The notes under the pieces are model-generated. The model ran no database searches. It was not told the DNA's origin and saw nothing but the letters and a program-made list of their open reading frames with translations. Positions 1 to 11,262 of a DNA stretch of 64,000 bases are shown here, piece after piece. Location of the stretch: contig RDEW01000016.1 of assembly GCA_011109175.1 (NCBI GenBank), positions 672,537 to 736,536 on the forward strand. Direction: 5' to 3'. Each line of letters starts with the position of its first letter. Position 1 is the stretch's first letter. The position numbers were made by a program, and so were the translations under genes. The stretch comes from Dicyema japonicum (Eukaryota; Dicyemida; Rhombozoa; Dicyemidae).

Positions 1-2
1 CA

Positions 3-475
3 GAAAATGTTCCAGATTCAAAATATATATTAGATTATTTTGATCGAACATATGTTCGCGGTTATTATCGTTGCTTAAATGATCGAGAAAACCCCTTAGC
101 TGATAGAATACAGCACATTGCTCCATTGTTTCCTCCAAATTTATGGAATGTGTATGAAGCTACACTCAATAATAAACAAAGAACAAATAACTATTGTGAA
201 GGGTGGAACAATAAATTATACAATTTGACGGGATATCGTCATCCATCGATATGGAATATTATATCGTCATTCCAAAAAAAAGAAAAAATGACGAAAACTA
301 TTATTTACTAGGATTCCTTTGGAAAAAGAATTTCAACAAGAACAAATAAAAAAACGATTGATAGACAAAAAAGGCTTTTAAATATATGTCTGGATCGCCA
401 GGACGGAAAAAACAGTAGGAGAAGTCCTAAAAGCAATTGCATGGAATATTAAATATTCTTTTGATTCACATTAAA
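3..475 (+). mobile_element. MULE transposase C-terminal fragment
   Basis: An open frame enters from the window edge and runs to 311. It contains the segment NYCEGWNNK followed by a tryptophan-rich helix, which resembles the C-terminal part of MULE-type transposases often found beside FLYWCH zinc fingers. Coding similarity continues past the stop to about 475 in shifted frames (a segment like LLNICLDRQDG, then VGEVLKAIAWNI), with a frame change near an A-run. It is therefore a decayed 3' end. The catalytic DDE region lies outside the window, and no terminal inverted repeat can be seen. Confidence 0.6.
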
Positions 476-873
476 TAATCCCTTGATTCACGTTAAATAA
501 AAATCATATGTTTATAACATTTTAAATATTTAAAAAAATTTTAAAGTAGAAAAAATCTGTTTTATTTTTAGAATTTATTTCCACCACGTGTAGTTTTAGT
601 TGTGGCGGGACATTTTAATGCAATTACAAGCTAAGGCATTAACATTAGCCAAAATTAACTATTTAAATAATTTGTTATTCTAAACTCGCTTACTTTAAAA
701 TGAAACGATCATGAATAAAAATCTTAATTTATAAACGGAAAAAAAAGTCCGTTAGCGAAATTACGGACTTGACTTTTTTTCCGTATTTCGCAAAATTTCG
801 AAAATTTATAAGGGAAAAAATTCAAAAATGGAAAAAAAATCAAGTGGAAAAAAGTCAAATATTGAAAAAACTA
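476..873. other. AT-rich sequence without a gene
   Basis: Very AT-rich DNA with poly-A and poly-T runs and short repeated segments (around 740-870 the phrase aaaaaagtc and related versions recur). I see no open frame or motif that I can assign. Confidence 0.4.
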
Positions 874-1239
874 TTAAAAATTAAAAGATGCTAGTGGTAT
901 CACAAAAATGCGATATAAACTAAAAAAAGACAACTTGACTTTTTTACCGCTTGACCTTTTTTTCCTACAATCGTCCGCTGCTGTGTGGAAAGCAGCCCTG
1001 CCATCGATCTTGAGCTTTTCCAGTCTGAGCATTTCCAGGCCTTTGAATCCTCTTAAGTAAATTCCAATAGAAGGCTTATTTATAAATAATCCTTGAACCA
1101 TGTGGACCACTGTGTCACGGACCACGTGTGAGACGTCTTCATAGTCGTCGTTCTTTCGTAAGTCACGTGTTGTGCTACTAACTTTAACTGCCGCCCGTTT
1201 AGATCTTTTTGTGCTAACTTTTTGAACCATACTCCGCAT
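874..1239 (-). CDS. Unrecognised 121-aa open frame, lysine/arginine rich
   Basis: A single minus-strand frame of 121 codons that is less AT-rich than the DNA around it. The N-terminal third is basic (KRSKRAAVK), the centre is mixed helix-like sequence, and the C-terminus becomes hydrophobic where it runs into AT-rich DNA. I do not recognise a family. It directly abuts an R4-like LINE fragment, so it may be transposon-derived instead of a host gene. No intron signals are needed to keep it open. Confidence 0.25.
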   Translation of the reverse strand: MRSMVQKVSTKRSKRAAVKVSSTTRDLRKNDDYEDVSHVVRDTVVHMVQGLFINKPSIGIYLRGFKGLEMLRLEKLKIDGRAAFHTAADDCRKKRSSGKKVKLSFFSLYRIFVIPLASFNF

Positions 1240-1583
1240 AATGAAGTGGTCAGATGTTTACACCTACATCTCTACCGCCAATATGAAACAAGAAAAACTA
1301 AGAAACTGAAGACCCATTCAGTACAAACTGTAGTCGAAATGAATTTGTGGAGATTTGTGTGAATACGACTGTAGTGAATAACAAATCCGACATTTCCGTT
1401 TATGATAAGATGAAACACACAATTACTTTTGTAGTAACTGGGATCACTTTGCAAAACCGTCTCCAGTACCTCGAGGTAATAGGGATCCACAATTATGACC
1501 TACAGGTGAACGAACTTGCGATTAACCAGCTTGCAAAGATAAAAAACCGGCCTGAGTTTAAGATTTTCATGCATTTCAGATAG
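1240..1583 (+). mobile_element. R4/Dong-like LINE, C-terminal fragment
   Basis: The translation from 1347 (VEICVNTTVVNNKSD ... TFVVTGITLQNRLQYLEV) matches in layout the C-terminal endonuclease-like end seen again at 27.2-27.5 kb and 30.0-30.3 kb in this window. There the consensus reads roughly 'FVEVGIT-Q--L--VE-EKLHKYDL--NEL'. The upstream 1240-1340 segment also matches the same position of the 27.2 kb copy in broken frames. This is a 5'-truncated relic. Confidence 0.55.
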
Positions 1584-1599
1584 TATAACTGAGAACAGT

Positions 1600-2425
1600 G
1601 TTCATTTATTAGAGTATCCTTTTAGTATTACTTTAACTAAATAATTTCTCTTTGATAGAGAAAATATTTTATTAAAAAGTCTCGTTAACAGTTATTTAAA
1701 ATCTTGGGAACAAATGAGTAATGAGAAGAAATAAGAGAAACAGTAAGAAAAGTCATCGTGCCATAAACACGAATGATGTTAGCTTTGTCACTTATTCCGA
1801 TAAATTTATCTTTTATAGCATTACAGTTGTCTACAAAATCAAGTAAATAATCCCTAAATTATTTCTCTGTTATATTGGATTTTTAGTAAAATTTGTGATT
1901 ATTCCTTTACTAATTCAAATAATTAACAAATTGAACAATCAACCAATTTCATCTAATTTACCGAAATTAAGAATCCCAATCATCTTAACTAAAGCGGTGG
2001 TGTGCTGCTATATGATTGATTTTCCAAGTTTGATTAAATTTTTAAACGTTTCAGGCGATTTTTAAAGTTGATTGGATATTATGAAGTTGTAAACATCCTT
2101 TCTCTAGAATACAGTAGATTAAATACCATTTTCAATAATTTCATGTGTCATTACGGAAAAATTGTTATTTAGAAAACAAAATTTCGATTGAAAATCAATT
2201 GGTGTAGTTTTTTGAAATGAATTCGCAATAACAGTGATTGCTTTTTTATTAATACGATATTCAATATCAGCAATTAATGCTGAAACAAATATATTGGAAT
2301 GCTAACCAGTCAACCAATATTCACGATGATCATTCTTGATTCATAATTAGGAACAAAATGACTTGATAGTGACGTTTCCAATATCTAAGAATCAACGCAC
2401 ACGTTTTTTCATTCAGAAGACTCCA
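1600..2425. other. AT-rich region with one short minus-strand frame
   Basis: No recognisable gene. On the minus strand about 1684-1842 encodes a short open stretch beginning RDYLLDFVDNCNAIKDK, preceded by stops. It looks coding-like in composition but matches nothing I know. The rest is AT-rich. Confidence 0.3.
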
Positions 2426-2429
2426 ATTA

Positions 2430-2745
2430 TGCCATGATCGAGGACCGATTGATAGATGCATATGATCTGGACGAATTCATGAGGCGAGCAAGACGAATAA
2501 AGGGATTGAGAAGTCTAACGGATAGAATAGTCTAAAACATGGCACAAGCAAAACCAAAACATTGTTTACTTGCAACGCGGACGTGCATTAACTAATATTA
2601 ACCAACTTAACAATTTTCATATATTAATGCAACCCCTACTGCAACCACTACGGACTTGGCTTTGCTATACATCAATGTCTTGATGGGAGAATCCACAAAA
2701 TGTGGAGGGTCAATGACAGAATAGCAGTACTACAGATTTAGAGTG
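2430..2745 (+). mobile_element. LINE-A scraps (C-terminal end and endonuclease piece)
   Basis: Two pieces of the LINE-A family in scrambled order. At 2465-2560 is a version of its C-terminal signature (aspartate-leucine, then a basic helix ending LTDRIV and NMAQAK), as also seen at 5270-5370 and 17900-18030. At about 2635-2745 is an endonuclease fragment, NHYGLGFAIHQ, the same segment as HYGLGFAVHQ at 5.2 kb. Both are short and frame-broken. Confidence 0.5.
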
Positions 2746-3171
2746 GGAGGACTGATAATTCTTTTATATAGAGTGAAAATTAATTATTTAAAGTGCTTAG
2801 GAGAGTTTAAATAAGTATTTTATTATTGTCTTTGTAAAAAAAGTGTTTAAATAAGCAGCTCAAAAAATCAAAATTTGATTATTTTACCTCGTAGGGTTTC
2901 TCACATTGTCCCCCATCTCCGGGATCTCTAAGATCTAATATTAGTACCTAGATATGATTTAATATGCAAATTTTTAAAATTATCATTTAAGGTCACGCCA
3001 CTTTACAAATAAAGCATACTCATTTAATACTACCACGGTTGTTTTACAACCAAAGAGACGTACCCCAGCTTCAAATCTTATGCAAATATCGAAATCTGCA
3101 AGATTCTGCTAGGAGAACAGTGGTATTTCACGTGATATTCCACTCAATTCTAAGTTCTGCTGGAACATGCA

Positions 3172-4914
3172 CTATGACCATTTACGTGCAGGCGACAGTA
3201 AAACAATTGATGTGAGAACACACTGTCCGTAAATTAGAAACAATTTAATTTTTTCTATATACTCACCATCAATAAAATCACTCTCCGAGTATGTGATATT
3301 TATTAGCTCCGATTTATTTATGTTTATTTCAAGTCTGAGGTTTCGTAGTGCCGGCACGGCATGTGACAGAACGTCGTGAACTTTTCTCCACGGACCTCCA
3401 ATCATAGCGTCATCAAGCTACCAGAAGTGTAGTTGTGTGTTTATAGAGCGGACAATTTCATCGATGGCCAGAGCGAAAAGTAGTGGACCAAGTGTGTACC
3501 CTTGTTGAACTCCAGTCTCCAAACGGATAATCTTTTCCCCGAAAACCAGTAAAGAATTGGTTCCGTAAGCAAGAAAGACAAGTGAAATAAGTTCCGGGGC
3601 TCGTTTGCTTGTAGTTTCTAAAATTTGATCCCTCCTCAGTGAATTGAAGGCATTGCAGATGTCCAGCTTGACCCCAATGTGTGGGTTTTGTTCGTTTTTC
3701 TGTCCAAAAAAACACCTCGCAGCATGCACTGTCGTTTCGCATCCGTTCCTTACACCAACCCCAATTCTTCATATATTCTCGGACAGACAATGCTGCATAC
3801 GATTTTCGGTGTCAGTCTTCTGAAATAGTTGCGACCACCTTCGGGTTTTTTGAAAGCCGGTAAATGTGCACTGAAAAAAAGTTCCCTTGCGTGGGGAGGA
3901 ATATCTCCGTTCAAAATACGCATAACCAGTTTTGTAATTGATTTAATAAGGTTGCAGCCAGCTTCTGCAATAGCCTCTTTGATGTGATCCGGCCGAAAGC
4001 TATCGATACCTCCACTGCTACTCGCCGCATACGACGAGATGCCGCGTCGCACTTCGCCTTCGGTGACGGTCATCCTTGACAAATTTCCCGGAATTACGAA
4101 TGGGCGGTAATCTGCCGGAGGACATGGATGTTTTCGTTTGAGTAGCTCCAGCACCTCAGGTGTCGCAGCCATAACAGTTTCGTCGCTTTCGAATAGTTTG
4201 CGGTTCACTCACTCCAAGTTTGTCCGGGCCATTCAAATAAATTGGAAAATTGGAATCAGAATGTCTTGTTTTCATGACTTCTTCCTTGGTGAGAGGATGC
4301 ACATAGAAAACCTGGATGTTCTTCATTTTTGAGGAAAGGGAGTTGCAAAGTGTCGTGCTTTCTCCTGTATTCCGTTGATCTTTTTTTGAGTCGATAAATG
4401 GAATTCTAAGGGCCATCAGGGCAAAACTGAGGAGTTTTAGCCAGGCCTCCAGGTCGTCCGACGTGAGGGCATCGTCAATTGCAGAGGCCAGACATGTAGC
4501 CGCGGGGATCCGGACGGGTCTTGGGATCCTGATTGGGATCTTCCTGACTTTCTTTAGATCCGACAAGAAGAGCAAGAGGTTGTCCATATCATTAAAGTCT
4601 AGAGGCTCATTTGGTTCGACGTGCTCGCTTGGAATGATCCTCTAGGTTTTCCGACCAGTGTCCATGCAGACACTGCAGTTCCACAGGCAGAGCGAGCATG
4701 CAGCCCGCTGAGATATCTTTATGCATCCAAGGTGGAAAAAGTCACCGCAAGACGAGCAGAAAAGTCCATATTTGCGTGCATTAGCATGACTGCATGAAAA
4801 GCATGTAGTGTCCAGTCTCTTGGGTGTAATGTGTGTTGCTTCATTATATGAACGACGCTCCATGATGATACAATTACTCACCACACAGGCGTTAATTGAA
4901 TTTATTTGTTGCAT
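3172..4914 (-). mobile_element. REL-type LINE with N-terminal PHD-like finger, degenerate
   Basis: Read from 4914 downwards. A cysteine-rich N-terminus (CFSC, CSSC, H-x2-C, CSLC) fits a C4HC3 PHD-type finger. An in-frame TAG (KT-stop-RII, about 4642) is followed by a helical linker (4587-4156). Then comes reverse transcriptase sequence: SSGGIDSFRPDHIKEA, KLDICNAFNSLRRD and GVQQGYTLGPLLFALAIDE, followed by LDDA in place of the usual Y-x-D-D. Frames shift at about 4208, 3750, 3729 and 3420, so it is dead. RT motifs are the same type as the better-preserved element at 59.2-62.0 kb, which carries the restriction-like endonuclease missing here. The 3' end is truncated near 3172. Confidence 0.75.
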
Positions 4915-4984
4915 AGAAGAAGATTTTTTTGCGAATCACTTTAAAAAATTAATACGCCAATCATTGGTAATAGTATCGAAACCT

Positions 4985-5412
4985 TGGTATTCCTTACCGA
5001 CTTCTCCGTTCACTCTGGGATCTTTCAATTGCAGAGGACTTAAACAACCTTACAAGAAACACCAACTGGTATGCGATCTAACCAAATATGACGTCTCTGT
5101 CTGCTGTCTACAAGAGACAAAAACGACCGTACAATGTACAGAACTGTTTGGAAAATTCCACCTTTTTATCCTCCCGTCGGCCTGCCGACATTATGGTCTC
5201 GGATTTGCAGTCCATCAGGATCTGATTCACTACGTTACAAGAGTGTGGACAGCATCTGATATTATAATGGAAATGGCGGACGACCTGGACTACCTAGAGA
5301 ACTAGTGCGCAACAGAAGATCATGGTCGAAGCTAACGGAGAGGATGGTTCGGAATACGGCACAAGGGAAACTTAACTAATTTTATGTTTTCTCGGGAGTG
5401 CTTTTTAATAAT
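4985..5412 (+). mobile_element. LINE-A internal-deletion derivative: endonuclease start fused to 3' end
   Basis: The plus strand begins an APE-like endonuclease (GSFNCRGLKQPYKKH, CCLQETK, HYGLGFAVHQ). At about 5265 it jumps directly into the C-terminal signature of the same family (ADDLDYL, then broken frames reading like RNRRSW-KL-ERMVRNTAQGKLN) and the 3' tail (TTCTCGGGAGTGC then TAATAATAA, 5382-5412). The reverse transcriptase is absent. It lies head-to-head with the REL LINE on the opposite strand. Confidence 0.6.
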
Positions 5413-6890
5413 AATCGAAATTTTGGCAAAATGTATCCTGTGAAATAATTAAAAATTACTGGGATAATACCTTCGTGGGCGTTGTCCATGGAGCTGAAGT
5501 CGATTCCAGAACTCGTCGCCATAGAGAGAAATTATCTCCCATTGGAAAGAATAGATGGACCTTTTTGAATACCGACCTGAATTAGGCGCCTCCGGAGAGA
5601 GGTGGATCAATTGACGACATCGGAGGGAAGGAAAAGAAATCTTTAATCAAATAGCCAGATGGCACCACACGGCCATTAATTCATAAAAAATCAATGGTAG
5701 TTCGTTTGTAATTGGCTCAAGTCATTGTTGCGCGCCAGTTCAACAGCAAGCACTGCTAAAGATTTGAAAAGGAGTAAGTACCACGGCATCGTTGATTTCC
5801 AGCCGATCTCCATTGAGACGTCTGAGTTTATCAGGTTAATCGGACGGCTTGCAGGGAAGCGGAAGAGTGTACATAGAATGACGTGATGGTTTTTCCAGAC
5901 CATTGGGATCGCGATTATGAAAGGTAACTCCCATTGCGTGCTCAATGCCTGCAGGACATAATGGAGACCTATCATAACTCTCCATGATTAATCAAAAAGG
6001 TAATTGAAACTATCCATTCTTGAACTCTATCTAAAGCTGTGCGTCAAACCATGAATCTCATATGCAGTGCTTCATGCAACCATTTTATCTCTTGGACAAA
6101 TTCCATAAAATTCAAATGCTTCTAATTTTCAAAACGATGGACTTCTGGAAACTCCCAGTATCCAATGCCTCGGGAATCGTTAATACGTAAGAACCTAGGA
6201 ACGTTCCGTTGCGACTACATGAAACCAGTTGCATACGTGGGCTTGAGGGAGGATCATCTTTCCATGATGAAGTCTCTTTTGAATCACGTGATTAGTTAGT
6301 TTGGTGTCACCATTGTCTTGGGAATTGTTTCATTTCAGTGAATAAGACTGTTGTTAGAAAATATCCTGGCGAATTGTCTATCGACTCATGAGGGGATGTG
6401 TTACGCAACTTATAGGCAGACAAAAAAACAGTTTTTTATTAAATAATTCGTCTAAGAAACATTTCTTAAATTGGCTATCCACCCAAAATAATTTTGACCA
6501 GAAACAAAAATAATCGAGTTTTGATGTAAATTGAATTTTAATTGAAAAACGTTTGAAGGTAATATCAGAATAAACCACGGAGCAATTTATCACCGAAATT
6601 ACGTATTATTGGTGTATAAATTGGTAAGGATGGCAAGAGAAAGAGAAACTTATTTAACACTAAAAGACATAGCTAACAGATTCAAAATTGTATTTCAGTG
6701 ACGATTTATGTGGAATTATCTGGATTTTCCATCAATAAGTTTTTATTATGGAAAAACAACATATTTTTCCATGCATTACTATAAAAAATCTTGTAAATTA
6801 AAAAAGGATTTTTATTATTTAAATTATTAACAAAAAACAGAAATTTTTAACCTGAAAGAATTAATGGAGAATTGAGACCAGTAAACAGAG
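5413..6890. other. Unassigned intergenic sequence
   Basis: Nothing convincing. A 94-codon minus-strand frame (5691-5975) has no recognisable domain. A ~40-bp motif around 6425-6465 (cagttttttatt... ataattcgtctaagaa) recurs at about 58975-59000, so at least part of this is a dispersed repeat. Confidence 0.3.
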
Positions 6891-6894
6891 CACT

Positions 6895-7179
6895 ATGGAC
6901 GGTGAAGACCTCAGTAGTCTGGTGAGTCTGGCATTGAAAGTATCTCTGATGATACAAACGCAGCATGAATGGAAATATAGCTAATATGATTATATGTTGT
7001 TGCTTATAATAATTAGACATGTAGCTCGTCCCTACTCACGTGTAGAGATGATGGACTCTTCAAGTATCACACTAAATGATCGCCTTCGAGAGGTATTACG
7101 AAAATGTACCACTTTATTGAACCAGTTGCTCTTATACAGGGAGAACTTGGATGACAATTCTATGATTGTAAATATGTGA
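6895..7179 (+). CDS. Possible small host gene, unrecognised
   Basis: A short ORF starts at ATG 6895 (MDGEDLSSLVSLALK). A second open stretch at about 7015-7179 encodes a leucine-rich helix (LNDRLREVLRKCTTLLNQ). Several GT/AG pairs of roughly 20-25 nt lie between them, but I could not find a splice pattern that joins them cleanly. It sits about 110 bp upstream of the dynein light chain gene on the same strand. Treat as a candidate only. Confidence 0.25.
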
Positions 7180-7286
7180 AATATTCAACAGTGTTATTAG
7201 AGTAAATCAATAAACTATTATTGGGGGATTATACAAACCTGGCAACGTTGTTAAAGGATTATTTACGGTTTATATATTTATAAAGA

Positions 7287-7734
7287 ATGGAGAGAGTAAC
7301 ATATTAATATTATTTAGAACTTGAAGAATATGGTTTTAAATATGTTCAAAAAATCACTTGAAGACAACATTAAAATTCGAAAAAATTCCAGATTCGAAAA
7401 TTCATACAATCTTAATGATTACATTAAATTTGATAGAGTTTTGATACAAAATAAACTACAATCTCTTTTGAACAGTACAATTGTGGACCACGTGTATGAC
7501 ATGAAGTCAAGCCCGGCTCTTTTGTTGACTTTAACTAATACAATATCAGAAACTATGAAGATATTGGTTTCTACACGATTTAGAATAGTCGTCCTTACAA
7601 TGATAGGAATGAACAATTTTGCTGTTTCTACGGGAAAATTGAGTGAAAGCAATATTGACGAAACGATCACTGCTATTTCCAATTTCTCTGAAATGTCAGT
7701 TTACGCTTCAGTTAATATTATTTATTTGAATTAA
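7287..7734 (+). CDS. Tctex1-type dynein light chain
   Basis: Two exons joined over a 22-nt GT-AG intron (7296-7317) give 141 aa. The first exon is only MER; starting there adds the residues before the in-frame Met at 7330. The C-terminal ~95 residues follow the Tctex1/DYNLT fold order: a helix (VLIQNKLQSLLNSTI), a second helix (TLTNTISETMKILVS), then strands (RFRIVVLTMIGMNN and MSVYASVNIIYLN), which correspond to the 'YK.IV.V.I' strand and the 'VA..FG.Y' strand of the family. Such light chains bridge cargo or intermediate chains in dynein-1, dynein-2 and axonemal dyneins. The sequence is divergent, and the Tctex1D2-like subgroup is a guess. Confidence 0.7.
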
Positions 7735-7739
7735 CACTA

Positions 7740-8325
7740 TTAATTGATCTTTGAGTTAATAAACCAATACTTGGGGTACACATGCTTTATTTTAAAAGGG
7801 AAAGTCCAGTTCCACAGTAGAGCATCACTGAGCCTGATGGTATCCTAAATGTTAGGATGAATAGCAGCGAAATTCTAACCGGGAATTTTGTTCGGGACTT
7901 GCGGCACTCCCTCATTCCAATCTTAAAAAGGTTAAACTTATCAGTTACTCAGCCATAGATTATAATTTTGCAGCCTTAATGGTGGTAAAAAAATGTAGTC
8001 CAAAATATTGTCACACAAATGAGTTTTATGTTCATAAAAATATCAATAAATTCTTCAGTAATGTTTTCATCAAAATTAAAGATATTAATAACGCAGTGAC
8101 TGGTTGTTTTGAATATACGTGGGGCATAATTATAATTAAATCAATCATTTCTTTTGGAATTTGTGGATCGATTTAATTAATTGCATTTATTATTGGTCAC
8201 TAATTTATATAAACCTCACATAAAGAACTTAGTAATCCTAGTAAATCCACTTAATAGCATCTCCTAGGCTTTAAATTGTCTCACGTGTATTCCAGACTCC
8301 ATAATGTGTTGAGTCAATACCCCAA
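7740..8325. other. Intergenic, no gene seen
   Basis: AT-rich DNA with only short open frames (for example 7979-8176 +, without known motifs). The repeated phrase agtaatcct at about 8228 and 8331 suggests that the minisatellite further right once extended this far. Confidence 0.3.
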
Positions 8326-8330
8326 ACTTA

Positions 8331-8575
8331 TAGTAATCCTATTAAAGCGTTTAAGACCACTGTGTGAGTATAAGAGACTCTCAAAAAACGAAATTAGTAG
8401 TCCCTAAATCCAATGTGAGAAAAGGAGACTTTCTAAAAATGCACAAAATAATAGTCCCCAAGACCACAGAGTGAGGGGAAAGATGCGTTGAAAAACACAA
8501 AATAGTAACCCAAAGGCCACAGTGTGAAGGAAAGAGACTCCCTAAAGATACACAAAGTAATAGTCCCCACAATCA
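8331..8575. repeat. Degenerate minisatellite, period about 52-65 bp
   Basis: Four to five imperfect units, each starting near tagtccc/tagtaaccc and containing 'accaca-tgtga-g-aaaagagact'. Starts are near 8331, 8397, 8452, 8504 and 8562. The array lies about 80 bp downstream of the V-ATPase c gene stop codon. The minus-strand frames across it (8381-8633) are repeat translation, not genes. Confidence 0.6.
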
Positions 8576-8656
8576 ATAATTGCAATCTGATACAATGGAA
8601 CCGCAAAACGTGAGAAATAGAACTCCAAAGCATATTAGTAAAATTTAATAAGGAAA

Positions 8657-9171
8657 TCAGAATTTAATCGAATAGACGAGGGCAATTATGAATCCATACA
8701 ATCCCAAAACTTCAGAGAAGATCAGATTAAGAACCATTCCAATGTAAAGTCGAGGCTGATGGACTATACCACGAACACCCGCATCTCCTACAATCCCAAT
8801 GGCATAACCAGCACCCAAGGAACAGAGACCACAACTCAATCCGGCCCCAAAGTGAACAAAACTCCTAACACGTGACCATCATGCTTACTCGAATAGAGAA
8901 TATCCCGTGGTGGTCAGTTTAGTAGATATAACAAGGGAGATTACGAGTCCGTAGATGGCAAGTAATCCAGCCATGACTACTGGGACGATAGCCTTGATGA
9001 TTAGATCAGGCTTCATGACGGCCATAGCTGCTATACCAGTTCCTGACTTTGCCGTCCCATAAGCAGCTCCCATGACTGACCATTAAGATGCAAATAACCT
9101 GAGAACACGATAGCAGAGGCTGAGCCCATAATTCCAAAAAATGGCGCATAAATTGGGTCTGCGGTAGCCAT
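8657..9171 (-). CDS. ATP6V0C: V-type proton ATPase proteolipid subunit c
   Basis: Three exons; introns of 23 nt (9076-9098) and 24 nt (8865-8888), both GT-AG. The spliced product is 155 aa, the usual length. Four transmembrane helices are visible. The start [19 protein letters not shown], the loop [16 protein letters not shown] and the second-half [15 protein letters not shown] are diagnostic. The proton-carrying glutamate sits in [10 protein letters not shown] in helix 4. The subunit forms the membrane c-ring that moves protons across endolysosomal and Golgi membranes. It keeps the full reading frame, so it is probably functional. C121 and C123 ([10 protein letters not shown]) replace residues usually small in this helix. 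Confidence 0.95.
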
Positions 9172-9590
9172 GAAAAGATTACAACAAAACTAATTAATTT
9201 TTTATTAATTTAATTAAATATTATTAATTTATTAGTAATTAAACTAATTATTATTATTTCTTTTGGATTTTATAATTTTAATAATTTTCCAAACAAAAAT
9301 AATAATTTGGAATTTTAAAGTTGTTTGTCTCGTACTAAATAATTAATATTATCGTCACCAACTTTATTGTTAAGGAATCTATTTTAATCTCAACACCAAT
9401 TTTCATAGGTTTAGTGAATAACTGAATATTAGAGTACAACAACCATACTAAGAGATTTGAGAACTCATAATAGTAGTAACGTCCTTCTTGGTCATAGAAC
9501 CTGTTGATGCATTATTGTGATTCCAGATGCACTGTACTTTATTACTGGAGTTGAGATCTCATAGTTTTTCTGCTTTTTGGTTGTATTCAC
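9172..9590. other. AT-rich region upstream of the V-ATPase c gene
   Basis: Runs of TTAATTAATTAAT-type sequence directly upstream of the start codon, likely containing the promoter. No defined element is visible and no ORF is supported. Confidence 0.35.
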
Positions 9591-9596
9591 TCTGTT

Positions 9597-10210
9597 ACAG
9601 TGGGCTCTAAAAGTTATGGCACACTTAATAATTTTAACTATTTTTATATTTTCATGTATAAAATATAAACTAATTTGACTTGTAAATGTTTTTTTTAATA
9701 AAAAAGTTAAGTACAAAAAAAGTACTTTCTAATTTGTTAAATTTAATAGTTGGATAAACAAAAAAACAAGTTTTAAAAATATTAAATGTTATTTAGAGGT
9801 CAATAAGTGTTGCACAGTAATACTTTGTTGCATGACCTTTTGCAACTATTATTAATTTGTAAATTTTTTTGAAATTTTATTCCATTCCTCGAGCAAAATA
9901 TTTTCAACTTCATTAAATTTAGCAGTTTTCTCTTCCCTATTTTTATTTTCAAAGTTCTTTATAAAAATAAAAAATCATATATTTTAACTATTTCTTGCTG
10001 TTCTTCAATAAAATTAATTAGTCCTAATATCACAAATGAAAAAATTTTACCTCGAGTTAAGATTCTAGTATTCCTTATATACGTTCTCCATTTTCGGCTT
10101 TAAGTACGTCATATTCTTTTTAAACTCCGCAGTATTTCTTATAATCCAGTCCATCGTATAATTGACACCGGGGGATTATGCATTTTCTTGTCTAAAGATT
10201 TGTATTTTAC
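9597..10210 (-). mobile_element. Tc1/mariner-like relic, 3' half
   Basis: On the minus strand, around 9795-9850, the translation includes VAKGHATKYY, the usual last residues of Tc1-like transposases (family form '..V--AKGG-TKY'). About 200 bp further in the same direction lies a terminus beginning CAGTGGGCTCTAAAAG on the plus strand (9599 onward), which resembles a Tc1 inverted-repeat end. No matching left end was found before 10.3 kb. All frames are broken. Confidence 0.4.
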
Positions 10211-10675
10211 GCAACCTTAAAATCACCATTTTCGGTGAGTAACTGCCTTCAACAAATTTTAGAAAGCTGTGTTTCTCGCTATTATTAATCTTCTTGATAT
10301 TCTTTATTTAATTGTTCAGCTTTGTATTCTCTATTACCCCCACACCCATAAAAATATAGAAAGGTATACCTGACAAAAAATAAAAATACCTACAAAATAC
10401 TGGGGATCGAGTAAAAAGCCATGCGGATTTCAACCAAACACAATAAAGTTTTGTAGTGCCTAGACTTTGACTCATGTCCCGACATAATAAATTTTGTGAG
10501 GGTGATGCTCCTCCCTCTACCACATACAACCACGAATTGGCCGAATGACTAGATCTTCGTAGTCAGAACAGCACGTTCTACGGTTCATGCGTATCATGGA
10601 TTCTAGGAACTCTATAGAAATTCAACGTTCCGTAATTTTGGAGGCTCTTTTTCGGCTAGCTTCGATCTTCAAGAA
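10211..10675. other. No recognisable gene
   Basis: A 73-codon minus-strand frame (10308-10529) has no family features. I see nothing else. Confidence 0.3.
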
Positions 10676-10679
10676 GTTA

Positions 10680-11262
10680 TATTAATTAAGTTATTTAAAA
10701 CCAAGAATCAACGACAAAACAAAAGAGAGTAGGGGCCGTCAGGTGATCTCGGCCTCTTTAAGCAGCCGCCTCATTCTTTCTCGGTGCTACTCCCGAGTGC
10801 CGAAACATTTCCTGTATGGACGAATGATTTTTAGGAAGTTTAGAGGTTTTGGCAGAACCCCCGTAATTCCTCGAACGGAGTTGGTTGTAATGTAGAGGAG
10901 GATCTTTGTAGGGTCTTCGTTACTGTGTCTTGGAAGGAGTTTAATTTCTTTAGATTGTTATGGGATAAATAAGTACCCCATATCGCGCATCAGTAGCTGA
11001 TTTACTATAGTATATTGAGAGTAGAGATGATTTACTGTTGGATGGAAACATCTATTGTAATATCCAAGTAGCGTTTTTACAAATTTTAGTTTTCGCTGGG
11101 AAGAAGAGATTATGTTGCTCACATGTTTGCTGAAGGTTAGTTGGTCATATGTGACCCCCAGTATTTTGGTTGAATTTTTGGAGAGGATTGTTATTCCATT
11201 TAGAGTCAACGATAGTGCCGAGTTAGTCAATCTGTTGGAAGTAAAGATCATGAAGCACGATT
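10680..11262 (-). mobile_element. Jockey/CR1-like LINE (2A family), 3' end
   Basis: Frame 11251-10958 reads IFTSNRLTNSALSLTLNG then TFSKHVSNIISSSQRKLKFV, nearly the same as 40127-40330 on the plus strand. The following 10700-10850 matches 40500-40620, including the 3'-tail phrase related to 'GGTGATTCTCGGTTTTTAAAT'. It is the thumb/C-terminal domain and 3' UTR of this LINE family, 5'-truncated and frame-broken. Confidence 0.65.

Noticed and set aside
5691-5975. 94-codon minus-strand frame as a gene
   Set aside because: No domain, no intron logic, and composition like the opposite strand; it is probably a chance frame.
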